Shown here: one piece after another, positions 50,827 through 59,174 of the stretch
Numbering within the stretch: the first letter of the stretch is position 1
Layout of the letters: each line of letters starts with the position of its first letter
Source of the DNA: an uncultured Clostridia bacterium
GTDB lineage: Bacteria > Bacillota > Clostridia > Christensenellales > Borkfalkiaceae
Direction: 5' to 3'
Assembly (NCBI GenBank): GCA_944330115.1
Contig: CALVIN010000007.1
Location: 1-64,000, forward strand
DNA: 64,000 nt
Notes under the pieces: generated by a model
The model's input: only the letters and a program-made list of their open reading frames with translations
What the model was told of the DNA's origin: nothing
Database searches by the model: none
Program-made: the position numbers and the translations under genes

Positions 50827-53556
50827 ATGATAAATTATTACCGTTCGGGGGCGGAGGAGGTCTTAAGGGAGCTCGGTTCGTCCCCAATCGGCATTACTGC
50901 CGAAGAGGCCGGGCTCAGGCTGCGCAAATACGGCAAAAACGCGCTCGAAAGGGGCAAAAAGGCGGGCTTTTTTAAGCTGTTTATATCGCAGTTCAAGGAT
51001 GTGATGACCATTCTTCTCATAGCCGCCGCTGCCATAACCGCGACGATAGCCGTCATCTCGGGCGATAAGAGCGACCTTACCGATACGTTTATAATACTGT
51101 TTATAATATTTTTAAACGCGCTCGTGGGGGCGGTGCAGCAATACCGCGCCGACAGGGCCATCGAAAACCTTAAAAAACTTTCGGTATGCACGGTTAAGTG
51201 CCGCAGGGGCGGCAAAGACGTGCAGACGGACAGCGAACTGCTCGTTCCCGGCGACGTTATAACGCTCTCCGAGGGCGACATGGTGCCCGCAGACTGCCGT
51301 ATTTTAAGCTGCGCCGCCCTTAAGTGCGACGAAAGCGCCCTCACCGGCGAGAGCGTGGGGGAGATGAAGTCGGCGGAGCCGATAGGCGAAGACAGGCCGG
51401 TCTCCGCGCAGAAGAATATGCTCTTTTCATCCACATATGTTTTGAGCGGCACGGCCACCGCCGTAGTGTGCGCAACGGGCATGCATACCGAAATAGGCGC
51501 GATAGCCGCCATGCTCTCGGGCGCAAAGGAGAGCCCCACCCCGCTCGAAAACAGCCTGAATAAACTGGGTAAATTTATCACATGGTTCGTGCTTGCGGTG
51601 ACGGCGGTCATATTCATACTCTCGCTCATCGTCCGCCGCGAGGGCATAGCGCAAAATTTTATGACGGCCGTGGCGATAGCCGTCGCCGCCATACCCGAGG
51701 GCCTGCCCGCCGTCGTCACCATAATAATGGCGATGGGCGTGCAGCGCATGAGCAAAAAACACGTCGTTATACGCAAGCTCAAATCGGTGGAGACGCTGGG
51801 CGGGTGCAACTATGTGTGCACAGATAAGACGGGCACCCTCACCGAAAATAAGATGAAAATTGCCGAGGCCGCGTGCGCCCCGCAGGCCGAAAGGCTGATG
51901 TATGCCTGCATGCACGCCTGCGTGAACGTAAAGGGGGAGAGCGGCGCCTACATAGGCGATCCCACCGAGGTGGCCGTTAAGGAGTATGCCCTTTCGCACA
52001 TGCCCGCGCCAAAAATTGCTCGCATTGCCGAAATACCCTTCTCCTCCGAGAGGAAGATGATGACGGTGGGCGTGGATATAAGTTTTGAAAAGGGCGGCGC
52101 GTATTTTGACGGCATGGGCGCAGTCGGCGCGTATTTTGGCGATATTGCAGATGCGGCCGACGGACGGGGTGAAAGTGGCGTTGGTTCGGCCATATGCGGC
52201 GGGCAATTCTCCTTTTCAAAGGGCGCGCCCGATGTACTCATAAACTGCTGCACCCGCATTTTGGATGGCGGCGTGCGCCCGATGACTTCGGCCGACAGGC
52301 GCAAAATACTTGCCAAAAGCGACGAGATGAGCGGGCGGGCGCTGCGTGTGCTGGCCTTTGCCTGCCGCGAGGGCGAGGCGAGGGAGAGCGGGCTTGTGTA
52401 TTTGGGCTTGTGCGGAATGACCGACCCCTTAAAGGAGGGCGTGCCGCAGGCCGTGGCAGAGTGCGTGCGCGCGGGCATAACCACCGTGATGATTACGGGC
52501 GACCACAAAAAGACGGCGCTCGCCATAGCGCAAAAGGCGGGCATAGCAAAGGGGGAGGAGCAGGTGATATCGGGCGAGGAGCTCGAGGGGCTCACCCCCG
52601 CCGAGTGGCGCAAAACGGTGGAGCGCTGCACGGTGTTTGCGCGCGTCACTCCCCGCCATAAAAACGCCATAGTGCAGTATTTAAAGGAGGGCGGCAACGT
52701 CGTCGCAATGACGGGCGACGGCGTAAACGACGCTCCCTCCATAAAGACGGCCGATATCGGCATAGCCATGGGGCGCAGCGGCACCGACGTCACAAAAAAC
52801 GCCTCCGACATGGTTATAACCGACGACAATTTCACCACGATAGTGGCCGCCGTGCGCGAGGGCAGGCGTATATTTTCAAACATAAAAAAGACGATATGCT
52901 TCTTTCTGGCGACCAACCTCGCCGAAGTGCTCGCCGTGCTTTTCGCCGCCCTCGTGTTCTTCAACTTCGATTTTCTGCGCTCAACGCAGCTGCTGTGGAT
53001 AAACCTCATAACCGACAGCTTCCCCGTGCTCGCCTTGGGGTGCGAGCGCGCCGACGATTACGCCATGCAGCGCCCTCCCGAACAGGCCGAAAAGGCGCTA
53101 TTTTCGCGCGGGACGCTTGCCTCTGTGCTCTTTTTCGGGCTATATATGACGGCCGCAACGCTCGGCGTGTTCGTCGCGGGGCTGATATTGTGGGGCAATA
53201 CCGTGGCAAGCACGATGACCTTTCTCACCATATCGTTTTTAGAGCTCTTCCACGCCTTCAACACCCGTTCGGAGCGCGCCTCGGCGCTAAAAGGGCTGTT
53301 TACAAACAAAATACTGCTCGTAACGGTGCTCGCCGGTATTGCGGTAAACGTGCTGCTGTGCACAGTTTCGCCCCTCGCCGCCATGTTCGGCCTTGCGGCG
53401 CTCACGCCCCTTCAATGGGGCATAGTTGCCGCCCTTTCGCTCTCGGTAGTGCTGGTGGGGGAGGTATATAAGGCCGCCCTCCGCCTTCGCGACAGGCGCA
53501 AAAAGTCGGCGTGCGGTCGCCGCGTGCTGCTCGTCCGCGCAAAGGAGCGGGCATGA
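50827..53556 (+). CDS. Cation-transporting P-type ATPase (calcium/PacL type)
   Basis: A 909-residue P2-type pump. N-terminal cation-ATPase domain (EVLRELGSSPIGITAEEAGL), actuator motif LTGES (about 175), M4 metal site IPEGLPAVVT, phosphorylation site CTDKTGTLTEN (Asp333), nucleotide domain with KGAPD, hinge TGDGVNDAPSIKTADIGIAMG, then M5-M10. Fits Ca2+ exporters of the SERCA/PMCA-like group. An insert around 420-450 (GGAYFDGMGAVGAYFGDIAD) is Gly-rich and not typical. Its gene lies behind a leader with two terminators. GAGAGGTGACC precedes the ATG. Confidence 0.93.
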   Translation: MINYYRSGAEEVLRELGSSPIGITAEEAGLRLRKYGKNALERGKKAGFFKLFISQFKDVMTILLIAAAAITATIAVISGDKSDLTDTFIILFIIFLNALVGAVQQYRADRAIENLKKLSVCTVKCRRGGKDVQTDSELLVPGDVITLSEGDMVPADCRILSCAALKCDESALTGESVGEMKSAEPIGEDRPVSAQKNMLFSSTYVLSGTATAVVCATGMHTEIGAIAAMLSGAKESPTPLENSLNKLGKFITWFVLAVTAVIFILSLIVRREGIAQNFMTAVAIAVAAIPEGLPAVVTIIMAMGVQRMSKKHVVIRKLKSVETLGGCNYVCTDKTGTLTENKMKIAEAACAPQAERLMYACMHACVNVKGESGAYIGDPTEVAVKEYALSHMPAPKIARIAEIPFSSERKMMTVGVDISFEKGGAYFDGMGAVGAYFGDIADAADGRGESGVGSAICGGQFSFSKGAPDVLINCCTRILDGGVRPMTSADRRKILAKSDEMSGRALRVLAFACREGEARESGLVYLGLCGMTDPLKEGVPQAVAECVRAGITTVMITGDHKKTALAIAQKAGIAKGEEQVISGEELEGLTPAEWRKTVERCTVFARVTPRHKNAIVQYLKEGGNVVAMTGDGVNDAPSIKTADIGIAMGRSGTDVTKNASDMVITDDNFTTIVAAVREGRRIFSNIKKTICFFLATNLAEVLAVLFAALVFFNFDFLRSTQLLWINLITDSFPVLALGCERADDYAMQRPPEQAEKALFSRGTLASVLFFGLYMTAATLGVFVAGLILWGNTVASTMTFLTISFLELFHAFNTRSERASALKGLFTNKILLVTVLAGIAVNVLLCTVSPLAAMFGLAALTPLQWGIVAALSLSVVLVGEVYKAALRLRDRRKKSACGRRVLLVRAKERA

Positions 53557-53719
53557 ATGCGGCCGTTCAAAATAAAAAATAAAAAATAATTAAATTAAAA
53601 TTAAATTAAATTAAATTAAAATAATTTATGCCGCGGAACGCACCGTTCCGCGGCATACTTTTTAAAATAATAAAATTTATTTAAAAATTCAATCAAATAA
53701 TTATTTTTTAAATTAAAAT
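53557..53719. repeat. AT-rich tract and terminator
   Basis: Runs of (TTAAA)n flank a 14-bp hairpin TATGCCGCGGAACG (53627-53640)-CAC-complement (to 53657) followed by CTTTTT. It terminates the ATPase gene on the plus strand and, through A-rich flanks, the convergent hydrolase gene. Confidence 0.85.
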
Positions 53720-54328
53720 TTATACAAGGTGCTTGCGTATGGCCTTTATCGCCGTGTCGGCAATAAGGCGCGAGCCGCGGTGGGTGGGGTGCACGCCGTC
53801 AACCGAATATTCGGTGTAGCGTATCGATTCCGAAAGCCCGTTGAACATCTCGTCATAGGCCACAAACTCGTCGGCTATCTCCACGGCCACGCGGTGTATT
53901 ATATCCAGCTCCTTGTTGAACAGCGGGCGCATGCGCAGCTTGTCGGGCGCGGGCATAAGGAAGGGCTCGAGCACGATGAGCGTTATGCCGGCCTCCTTTA
54001 TTTTTGTTAGCAGCTCCTTAAAGTCCTTTTCAAACTGCGTAAGGTCGAGCTGTTTGCCGTATTTGAACTGGTGCAGCACGTTGTTCACGCCTATCATCAC
54101 CACGGCGGCGTCGGGCTTCAGGTCGATAAGGTCCTTGTTCACGCGCGCCAGCACGTCGCACACCTCGTTGCCGCTTATGCCCTTGTTGATAAGCTGAATG
54201 TCCATGTCGGGGTATATCGGGCGGAGCTTGTCTGAAAGTATCTTAACATAGCCGTTGCCGAGCGAATTTTCGTCCGTTCTGTCGCGCTCGCAGTCGGTTA
54301 TGGAGTCACCAATAAAAACTATCTTCAT
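53720..54328 (-). CDS. SGNH/GDSL-family hydrolase
   Basis: A 202-residue esterase/lipase-fold protein. Catalytic Ser in FIGDSITDCERD (block I), Gly in INKGISGNEV (II), Asn in MIGVNNVLHQ (III) and Asp/His in VDGVHPTHRG (V). Cytoplasmic; acts on acyl or acetyl esters, substrate unknown. The start MKIVFI follows GAGGAGGGAATTT. It is the last GC-rich gene before the AT-rich island. Confidence 0.92.
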   Translation of the reverse strand: MKIVFIGDSITDCERDRTDENSLGNGYVKILSDKLRPIYPDMDIQLINKGISGNEVCDVLARVNKDLIDLKPDAAVVMIGVNNVLHQFKYGKQLDLTQFEKDFKELLTKIKEAGITLIVLEPFLMPAPDKLRMRPLFNKELDIIHRVAVEIADEFVAYDEMFNGLSESIRYTEYSVDGVHPTHRGSRLIADTAIKAIRKHLV

Positions 54329-54465
54329 AAATTCCCTCCTCGGTTTCTTTACACAGTATTTTACCACACCCCTCGCCCCAAAAGCAAGTGCGGCGCATAA
54401 AAACCTGATAAAAACTTAGTAAATTTTTGTGAGGGTACAGTACTGCTGTTTTATTGATACATTAT

Positions 54466-54888
54466 TCACATACGGCGTGTCCTGTTTTTTAATGCGGTTT
54501 CAATCTTATCTGCACAAGCTTTCACATTTTCTATGATTTCAAAATCCCAAAACCGTAGCACACACCATCCTAGTTCGATGAGTTCTTCAGTATAGTTAAA
54601 ATCACGCTCCATATTACGTTCTATTTTAGAGATCCAATAGTCACGGTTTGTTTTTATCTGATTTTTCTTTTTATCCCATTCGTAGCCATGCCATAAAGTA
54701 CCGTCACAAAAAACAGCAACCTGTGCGCGAAGAAAAACTATATCAGGCTGACCAAGTACTTTCTTCATATTTTTGCGGTAGCGTAAACCTCGATGCCATA
54801 ATTCCTTGCGCAGAAGAATTTCTGGCTTTGTGTCCTTGTTTCGAATATGGCTCATATTAAGCTTTATTTTGTTTCTATCTGTAATCAT
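54466..54888 (-). CDS. vsr: Very short patch repair (Vsr-like) DNA mismatch endonuclease
   Basis: A 140-residue nicking enzyme that repairs T:G mismatches left by 5-methylcytosine deamination. NMSHIRNKDTKPEILLRKEL start, Asp49 in GQPDIVF, then FCDGTLWHG where E. coli Vsr has THGCFWH: the first His is Asp62, the second His67 is kept. It is divergent from and next to the m5C methylase, the expected partner. Base composition is much lower in G+C than the flanks. Complete, with promoter TTGCTG-17-TATAAT (54944-54916). Confidence 0.9.
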   Translation of the reverse strand: MITDRNKIKLNMSHIRNKDTKPEILLRKELWHRGLRYRKNMKKVLGQPDIVFLRAQVAVFCDGTLWHGYEWDKKKNQIKTNRDYWISKIERNMERDFNYTEELIELGWCVLRFWDFEIIENVKACADKIETALKNRTRRM

Positions 54889-54915
54889 TTTCGTGCCTGA
54901 TATATATTTTTAATG

Positions 54916-54994
54916 ATTATATCATATTGATATTTTTACAGCAACGAATTTGGTGTGTTTAACTCTTGAAAAGTTTGTTTGTATGTGTTATAAT
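54916..54994. promoter_or_regulatory. Divergent promoters of vsr and the methylase gene
   Basis: Minus: TTGCTG (54944-54939), 17 bp, TATAAT (54921-54916). Plus: TTGAAA (54966-54971), 17 bp, TATAAT (54989-54994). No controller (C-protein) gene or C-box is apparent. Confidence 0.78.
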
Positions 54995-55040
54995 ACCTAC
55001 ATATAACTTTGTGAAAGAAGAGTGGATAAGGAGAATAGAT

Positions 55041-56048
55041 ATGAAAGTAATTAGCCTGTTTAGTGGCTGCGGTGGACTTGATTTGGGTTTTGAACGTGCC
55101 GGGTTTGATATTCCCGTTGCCAATGAATTTGATCCTACAATCTGGGCGACATTCAAAGCAAATCATCCAAAAACAAAATTGATAGAAGGAGATATCAGGA
55201 ATATACAAGAAGAAGATTTTCCTGATGAAGTTGATGGAATTATAGGCGGACCGCCTTGCCAATCGTGGTCAGAAGCCGGTTCCCTGCGCGGCATCAATGA
55301 TTCCCGAGGAAAATTATTTTATGATTATATCCGAATATTAGGGAGCAAACAGCCCAAATTTTTCCTTGCGGAAAACGTAAGCGGAATGTTGGCGAATCGG
55401 CATTCTGAGGCCGTAAAAAATATCATCGCAATGTTCAAGGATTGTGGGTATGATGTATCGGTCACGTTAGTAAATGCTAAGGACTACGGGGTTGCGCAAG
55501 AAAGGAAAAGAGTATTCTATATTGGATTCAGACAGGACTTAGGTATTAAGTTTCGTTTCCCGGAAGGTTCTACTGTTGACGATAAAAAGAAATTGACTCT
55601 ACGCGATGTGATATGGGATCTTCAGTTTACTGCGGTGCCTGCCGGGCCGCGGAATTATCATAATCCTGCCGCAATCAACAACAATGAATACTTTATCGGC
55701 GCGTATTCGCCTATTTTTATGAGCCGAAACAGGGTTAAAGGATGGGATGAGCAAGCTTTTACTGTTCAAGCCTCTGGGCGTCAATGTCAGTTGCATCCAC
55801 AGGCTCCTAAAATGAAGTTTATAGAACAAAATAAACGCGAGTTTGTGAAAGGCAAAGAAAGCCTTTACCGTAGAATGACAATCCGTGAAATCGCTAGAAT
55901 CCAAGGTTTTCCTGATGATTTTAAATTCATATACGACTATACGGATGATGCTTATAAAATGATTGGAAATGCGGTTCCCGTCAATCTCGCATATGAAATT
56001 GCCGTAGCGATTAAGGCAACATTGGATAATGTAGAGGGAAACAAATGA
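55041..56048 (+). CDS. DNA (cytosine-5)-methyltransferase (M.NgoPII-like)
   Basis: A 335-residue type II m5C methylase. Motif [33 protein letters not shown] with catalytic Cys73, [24 protein letters not shown], the target-recognition region about 190-270, and [17 protein letters not shown]. The partner endonuclease resembles NgoPII, and the methylase sequence resembles M.NgoPII as I remember it, so GGCC is the likely target (inference). Shine-Dalgarno AAGGAG. Its stop overlaps the endonuclease start as ATGA. Confidence 0.95.
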   Translation: MKVISLFSGCGGLDLGFERAGFDIPVANEFDPTIWATFKANHPKTKLIEGDIRNIQEEDFPDEVDGIIGGPPCQSWSEAGSLRGINDSRGKLFYDYIRILGSKQPKFFLAENVSGMLANRHSEAVKNIIAMFKDCGYDVSVTLVNAKDYGVAQERKRVFYIGFRQDLGIKFRFPEGSTVDDKKKLTLRDVIWDLQFTAVPAGPRNYHNPAAINNNEYFIGAYSPIFMSRNRVKGWDEQAFTVQASGRQCQLHPQAPKMKFIEQNKREFVKGKESLYRRMTIREIARIQGFPDDFKFIYDYTDDAYKMIGNAVPVNLAYEIAVAIKATLDNVEGNK

Positions 56049-56890
56049 GCAACTTAATAACGGCTATATTAAATTTAATAGAATCATCTAAAACTGAATT
56101 AAACTCTGTCGTTCACAGTCATATCAGGGCAAATAATAGGGGAGAAGCTCTTGAAGAATATGTCAAGGATTTATTTGCGAACACCGTAGATATCGTTGAT
56201 GGAATGGAAAGAAATGAGAAATTAAATGAGGTTTTTAGTTATCTAGGTAATCAAAACAATCCACCTGATGCCATGTTAAAACAAGGTGACGCTATCGAAA
56301 TTAAAAAGATTGAATCGTCACATTCGTCGATAGCTTTAAATAGTAGTTATCCAAAATCAAAATTGCTTTGTAATGACAGCATGATAAGTCATAGCTGCAA
56401 ATCTTGTGAAGCGTGGGATGAGAAAGATATGCTTTATGTTGTTGGCGTTGTAAATAACGACAACTTGACATCGCTTGCATTTGTATACGGAGATCTTTAT
56501 TGCGCTTCAAAGGAGTGCTATGAACGAATAAAAAAATCTATTAAAGATGGCGTGAATAGGATTCCTGGCGTAGATTTTACCACAACAAAAGAATTAGGGC
56601 GCGTTAACAAAGTTGATCCTCTTGGGATAACTTATTTACGTATACGTGGGATGTGGGGAATAGAAAATCCATTTACAGTTTTTAATTATATCTACCATAA
56701 AGATGAAACTAAAAAGTTTAATTTTATGTGCTTGTTAACTGATCAGAAATTTTATTCGTTCGCAAACCATAATGATTTGCTTTTGTATTCTGAGACGAAT
56801 AAGAATGTTTTGATATCAAATGTGAGAATTAAAGATCCTAATAATCCTGCTCAATTGATTAACTCCAAGCTCATTACTTTCAGCATATAA
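56045..56890 (+). CDS. Type II restriction endonuclease, NgoPII family
   Basis: A 281-residue endonuclease. [20 protein letters not shown] and [25 protein letters not shown] contain a PD-(D/E)XK-like site (PPDAML...EIKK), followed by [20 protein letters not shown], all typical of the NgoPII family (GGCC cutters). Reading frame intact, so the system is probably active. Translationally coupled to the methylase by a 4-bp overlap. AT-rich like its neighbours. Confidence 0.9.
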   Translation: MSNLITAILNLIESSKTELNSVVHSHIRANNRGEALEEYVKDLFANTVDIVDGMERNEKLNEVFSYLGNQNNPPDAMLKQGDAIEIKKIESSHSSIALNSSYPKSKLLCNDSMISHSCKSCEAWDEKDMLYVVGVVNNDNLTSLAFVYGDLYCASKECYERIKKSIKDGVNRIPGVDFTTTKELGRVNKVDPLGITYLRIRGMWGIENPFTVFNYIYHKDETKKFNFMCLLTDQKFYSFANHNDLLLYSETNKNVLISNVRIKDPNNPAQLINSKLITFSI

Positions 56891-57007
56891 ATTTTATTGT
56901 TACATGATAAGAATATGGCACAAATGCGTTCTTATATTATGAAGACTTTATACAAAGAACATACCGCATCACGGTCGGCAAATTAAAGAGTTAATCAGGT
57001 GGTCGAA

Positions 57008-58315
57008 ATGGAGAAAATTTACGGGGATAGACTTCACCGTGAAGAATATGTGCAAAAAATTGTTTCTGTCGTAAAGTTATGTCTTGAAAATAAAAAATCA
57101 ACGTCATTTTCTATTGAAGCTGAATGGGGGCAAGGAAAAACATGGCTTATTAAAAAAGTTGAAGCGGTATTAAAGGGGATTGATATCTCAAAATCATATT
57201 CACAAGAACTGTTCAATAAAACATACGGTCCATTTTTTATTGTCCACTATAACGCATGGGAGATGGATTATTACGATGAGCCGTTGATTTCCATTTTATT
57301 AAAAATTATAGATTCTTTAAATGAACGCTTTTACATACAAAATCAAATAAAATCTATCGCTGACATGATTATACGCGAAACAGCCGAAGCCTTAAAAGGC
57401 TCATTGCGTTTGATATCCAAACAACTGTTACATTTTGATATAATTAGTGTTGGAGAAAAATTCTTAGATAAACTTAAACATATAAGAGAATCTGGTAAAA
57501 TTAAAATTTCTTCTACAAATAATTATTCAAGCATTGAAAAAGATATAAGATATGTGGCGGAATTATTAAATAAGTTAGCAAAAAAGTATCCAATTGTTTT
57601 TATTGTGGATGAATTAGATAGATGTATTCCTTCATTCGCCATAAAAACCTTGGAGCGGTTACATCATATATTTGACAAAGTAGATTGCTGTGTGACTATT
57701 TTAGCGTTTAATAGAAATCAGCTTTTAAGAAGTATTAACCATGCATATGGGAATAATACAGCAGATCACTATCTAGGTAAATTTATTGACTTTAAAATAT
57801 TTTTGAATGAGGGAAACCTTGATTTAAGTGAAACAAGTATAGCCTTAGAAGAGTTTGCATCAATGTTTCAAAGTGAATTATTTGATGAAACAATATTAAA
57901 TCAAATTACACATATCATCGGGTTGTTACCGCCACGTGAATTTGAACATGCTATACACCGCGCAACTTTAATTCATAAGTTGGTATCTATAGATACAAAA
58001 TTATTTCCTATTAAATGTATGGTCGCGGAATTATTATTGCAAATAAAACATTACGCTGATGAATTAGAAGGGAATTCTGTAAATACATCTCCAAGCAACG
58101 GAAATAGTACCAAGACTCCAATTGGGAGATTTGTAAAGGATGCGTTAAAATTCGGTCTGCAAAATGGCGGTGTAGTTGCTTTAATCTTTAATACTGTTTT
58201 GAATATAAAAGAAGTTAAAATCGAGGGTGCAAATCCAAATAAAAAATTATTGGACGACATTATATCGTATTATCAAAAATATCGTATATTTTATAATGTG
58301 ATTACTCATGAGTAA
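57008..58315 (+). CDS. KAP-family P-loop NTPase
   Basis: A 435-residue STAND-like KAP ATPase. Walker A EAEWGQGKTWL (about 38-47), FIVHYNAWEMDYYDEPLISI (the conserved NAW block), Walker B IVFIVDELDRCIPSFA (about 195-210) and ILAFNRNQLLRSI sensor region. The transmembrane pair typical of many KAP proteins is missing; one weak hydrophobic stretch lies near the C-terminus (VVALIFNTVLNI). KAP proteins are common in anti-phage loci. The start ATG 57008 fits AGGTGG better than the GTG at 56999. It follows the endonuclease gene by 117 bp. Confidence 0.85.
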   Translation: MEKIYGDRLHREEYVQKIVSVVKLCLENKKSTSFSIEAEWGQGKTWLIKKVEAVLKGIDISKSYSQELFNKTYGPFFIVHYNAWEMDYYDEPLISILLKIIDSLNERFYIQNQIKSIADMIIRETAEALKGSLRLISKQLLHFDIISVGEKFLDKLKHIRESGKIKISSTNNYSSIEKDIRYVAELLNKLAKKYPIVFIVDELDRCIPSFAIKTLERLHHIFDKVDCCVTILAFNRNQLLRSINHAYGNNTADHYLGKFIDFKIFLNEGNLDLSETSIALEEFASMFQSELFDETILNQITHIIGLLPPREFEHAIHRATLIHKLVSIDTKLFPIKCMVAELLLQIKHYADELEGNSVNTSPSNGNSTKTPIGRFVKDALKFGLQNGGVVALIFNTVLNIKEVKIEGANPNKKLLDDIISYYQKYRIFYNVITHE

Positions 58316-58438
58316 TATGCATAGTTGAATAAGGGAAAAATCTAATCATATCATATTATGATTATTTTCTAAATTGTTCCTAAATAAGCATAGTATCTTT
58401 TAGAGCGTATTTCTGCCTATTCCAAGTTTTGTCATTAC

Positions 58439-58573
58439 TTATGATTTCACCGTTCCGTTCATATAGCAGTTCAAGATGGTAAGTTCCAATTCTGAAAGAC
58501 GCAGCGTTTTGATGAGTTCGTTGTGCTGGGTGTAACCTGTCTGCACGTACTCACAATAATTGACGGGATACAT
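58439..58573 (-). pseudogene. Fragment of an unidentified gene
   Basis: A 44-codon frame (MYPVNYCEYVQTGYTQHNEL and on to ILNCYMNGTVKS) has protein-like composition but no ribosome binding site. In frame, it continues upstream to a GGGGAGG repeat fragment (58590-58612) where similarity to anything coding stops. It may be the C-terminus of a gene truncated when the island or repeat inserted. Function unknown. Confidence 0.3.
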
Positions 58574-58589
58574 AGGCAGCGCCTTGTAA

Positions 58590-58614
58590 AAAGGGGAGGT
58601 GCTGAGTGGCGGGT
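58590..58614. repeat. Fragment of the GGGGAGG repeat
   Basis: AAAAAGGGGAGGTGCTGAGT then GGCGGG, at the boundary between island and tRNA-Ser terminator. Confidence 0.5.
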
Positions 58615-58622
58615 ATTTTTAC

Positions 58623-58666
58623 AACAAAAAAAACAGGCAGGCAACTTTTTTGTTGCCTGCCTGTTT
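58623..58666 (-). terminator. tRNA-Ser(GCT) terminator
   Basis: A 15-bp stem AAACAGGCAGGCAAC (58631-58645), TTTTTT loop, complement to 58666; on the minus strand followed by TTTTTGTTG. Confidence 0.9.
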
Positions 58667-58757
58667 TGGCGCAGATGGTGAGATTTGAACTCACGCTGCA
58701 GTTTCCCGCACTACTCCCTTAGCAGGGGAGCCCCTTGAGCCACTTGGGTACATCTGC
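58667..58757 (-). tRNA. tRNA-Ser (anticodon GCT)
   Basis: Minus strand begins GCAGATGTACCC; anticodon loop CTGCTAA gives GCT; a long variable arm (AGTAGTGCGGGAAACTGCAG region); T-loop GAGTTCAAATCTC; ends CATCTGCGCCA with encoded CCA. It is a class II tRNA. Its 3' end faces the AT-rich island, a common integration geometry, though I found no att duplicate. Confidence 0.95.
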
Positions 58758-59117
58758 ACGATGCGTTTTGCGCCGCGGATAGCTCTTGTCCGCCGCGCCC
58801 TTTCGGCCTGCGCCGTAAAGACTAACACAATATATCACATTTTTAGCGGTTTGTCAAAACTTTTGCCAAACGGTTTTGCAAAATTTGCCTTAAAATTTAA
58901 ATATGCCGCAAAAAGGGCGCGCGGCGCGCTGTATTCTGCCTTCCCGCGGCAAAAATTCCGCCGCTGCTGCTACTACCATGCCGTCACCTTGCCACAACTA
59001 CGCCGCAATTTCGCTCGCTGCTTCGCCGCCGCGCCATTATTCTGCTGCGCCGCCACAACTTCGCCGCGTCCGCTGCTTTGCCGCCGAACACGTCCGCGCG
59101 GGGGCTTTAAAATATAC
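58758..59117. other. Gap without a recognised gene
   Basis: About 360 bp, GC-rich, with frequent GCCGC words. I see no credible coding frame, tRNA or repeat family. Confidence 0.5.
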
Positions 59118-59143
59118 GGGCGCGCGGCATGCGCCGCGCGCCC
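59118..59143 (-). terminator. Hairpin after the M20 dipeptidase gene
   Basis: An 11-bp stem GGGCGCGCGGC (59118-59128), 4-nt loop, complement to 59143; minus strand continues GTATATTTTAAA. Confidence 0.7.
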
Positions 59144-59174
59144 TGCAAATTACATTAAAAATTGCACCATGCGC

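Noticed and set aside
54361-54465. att site duplicated from tRNA-Ser(GCT)
   Set aside because: The last 20 bases of the tRNA do not reappear at the left side of the island.
54466-58315. Site avoidance of GGCC in the host as evidence for long residence of the RM system
   Set aside because: GGCC is frequent in flanking genes by eye, so there is no support for avoidance; counts were not computed.
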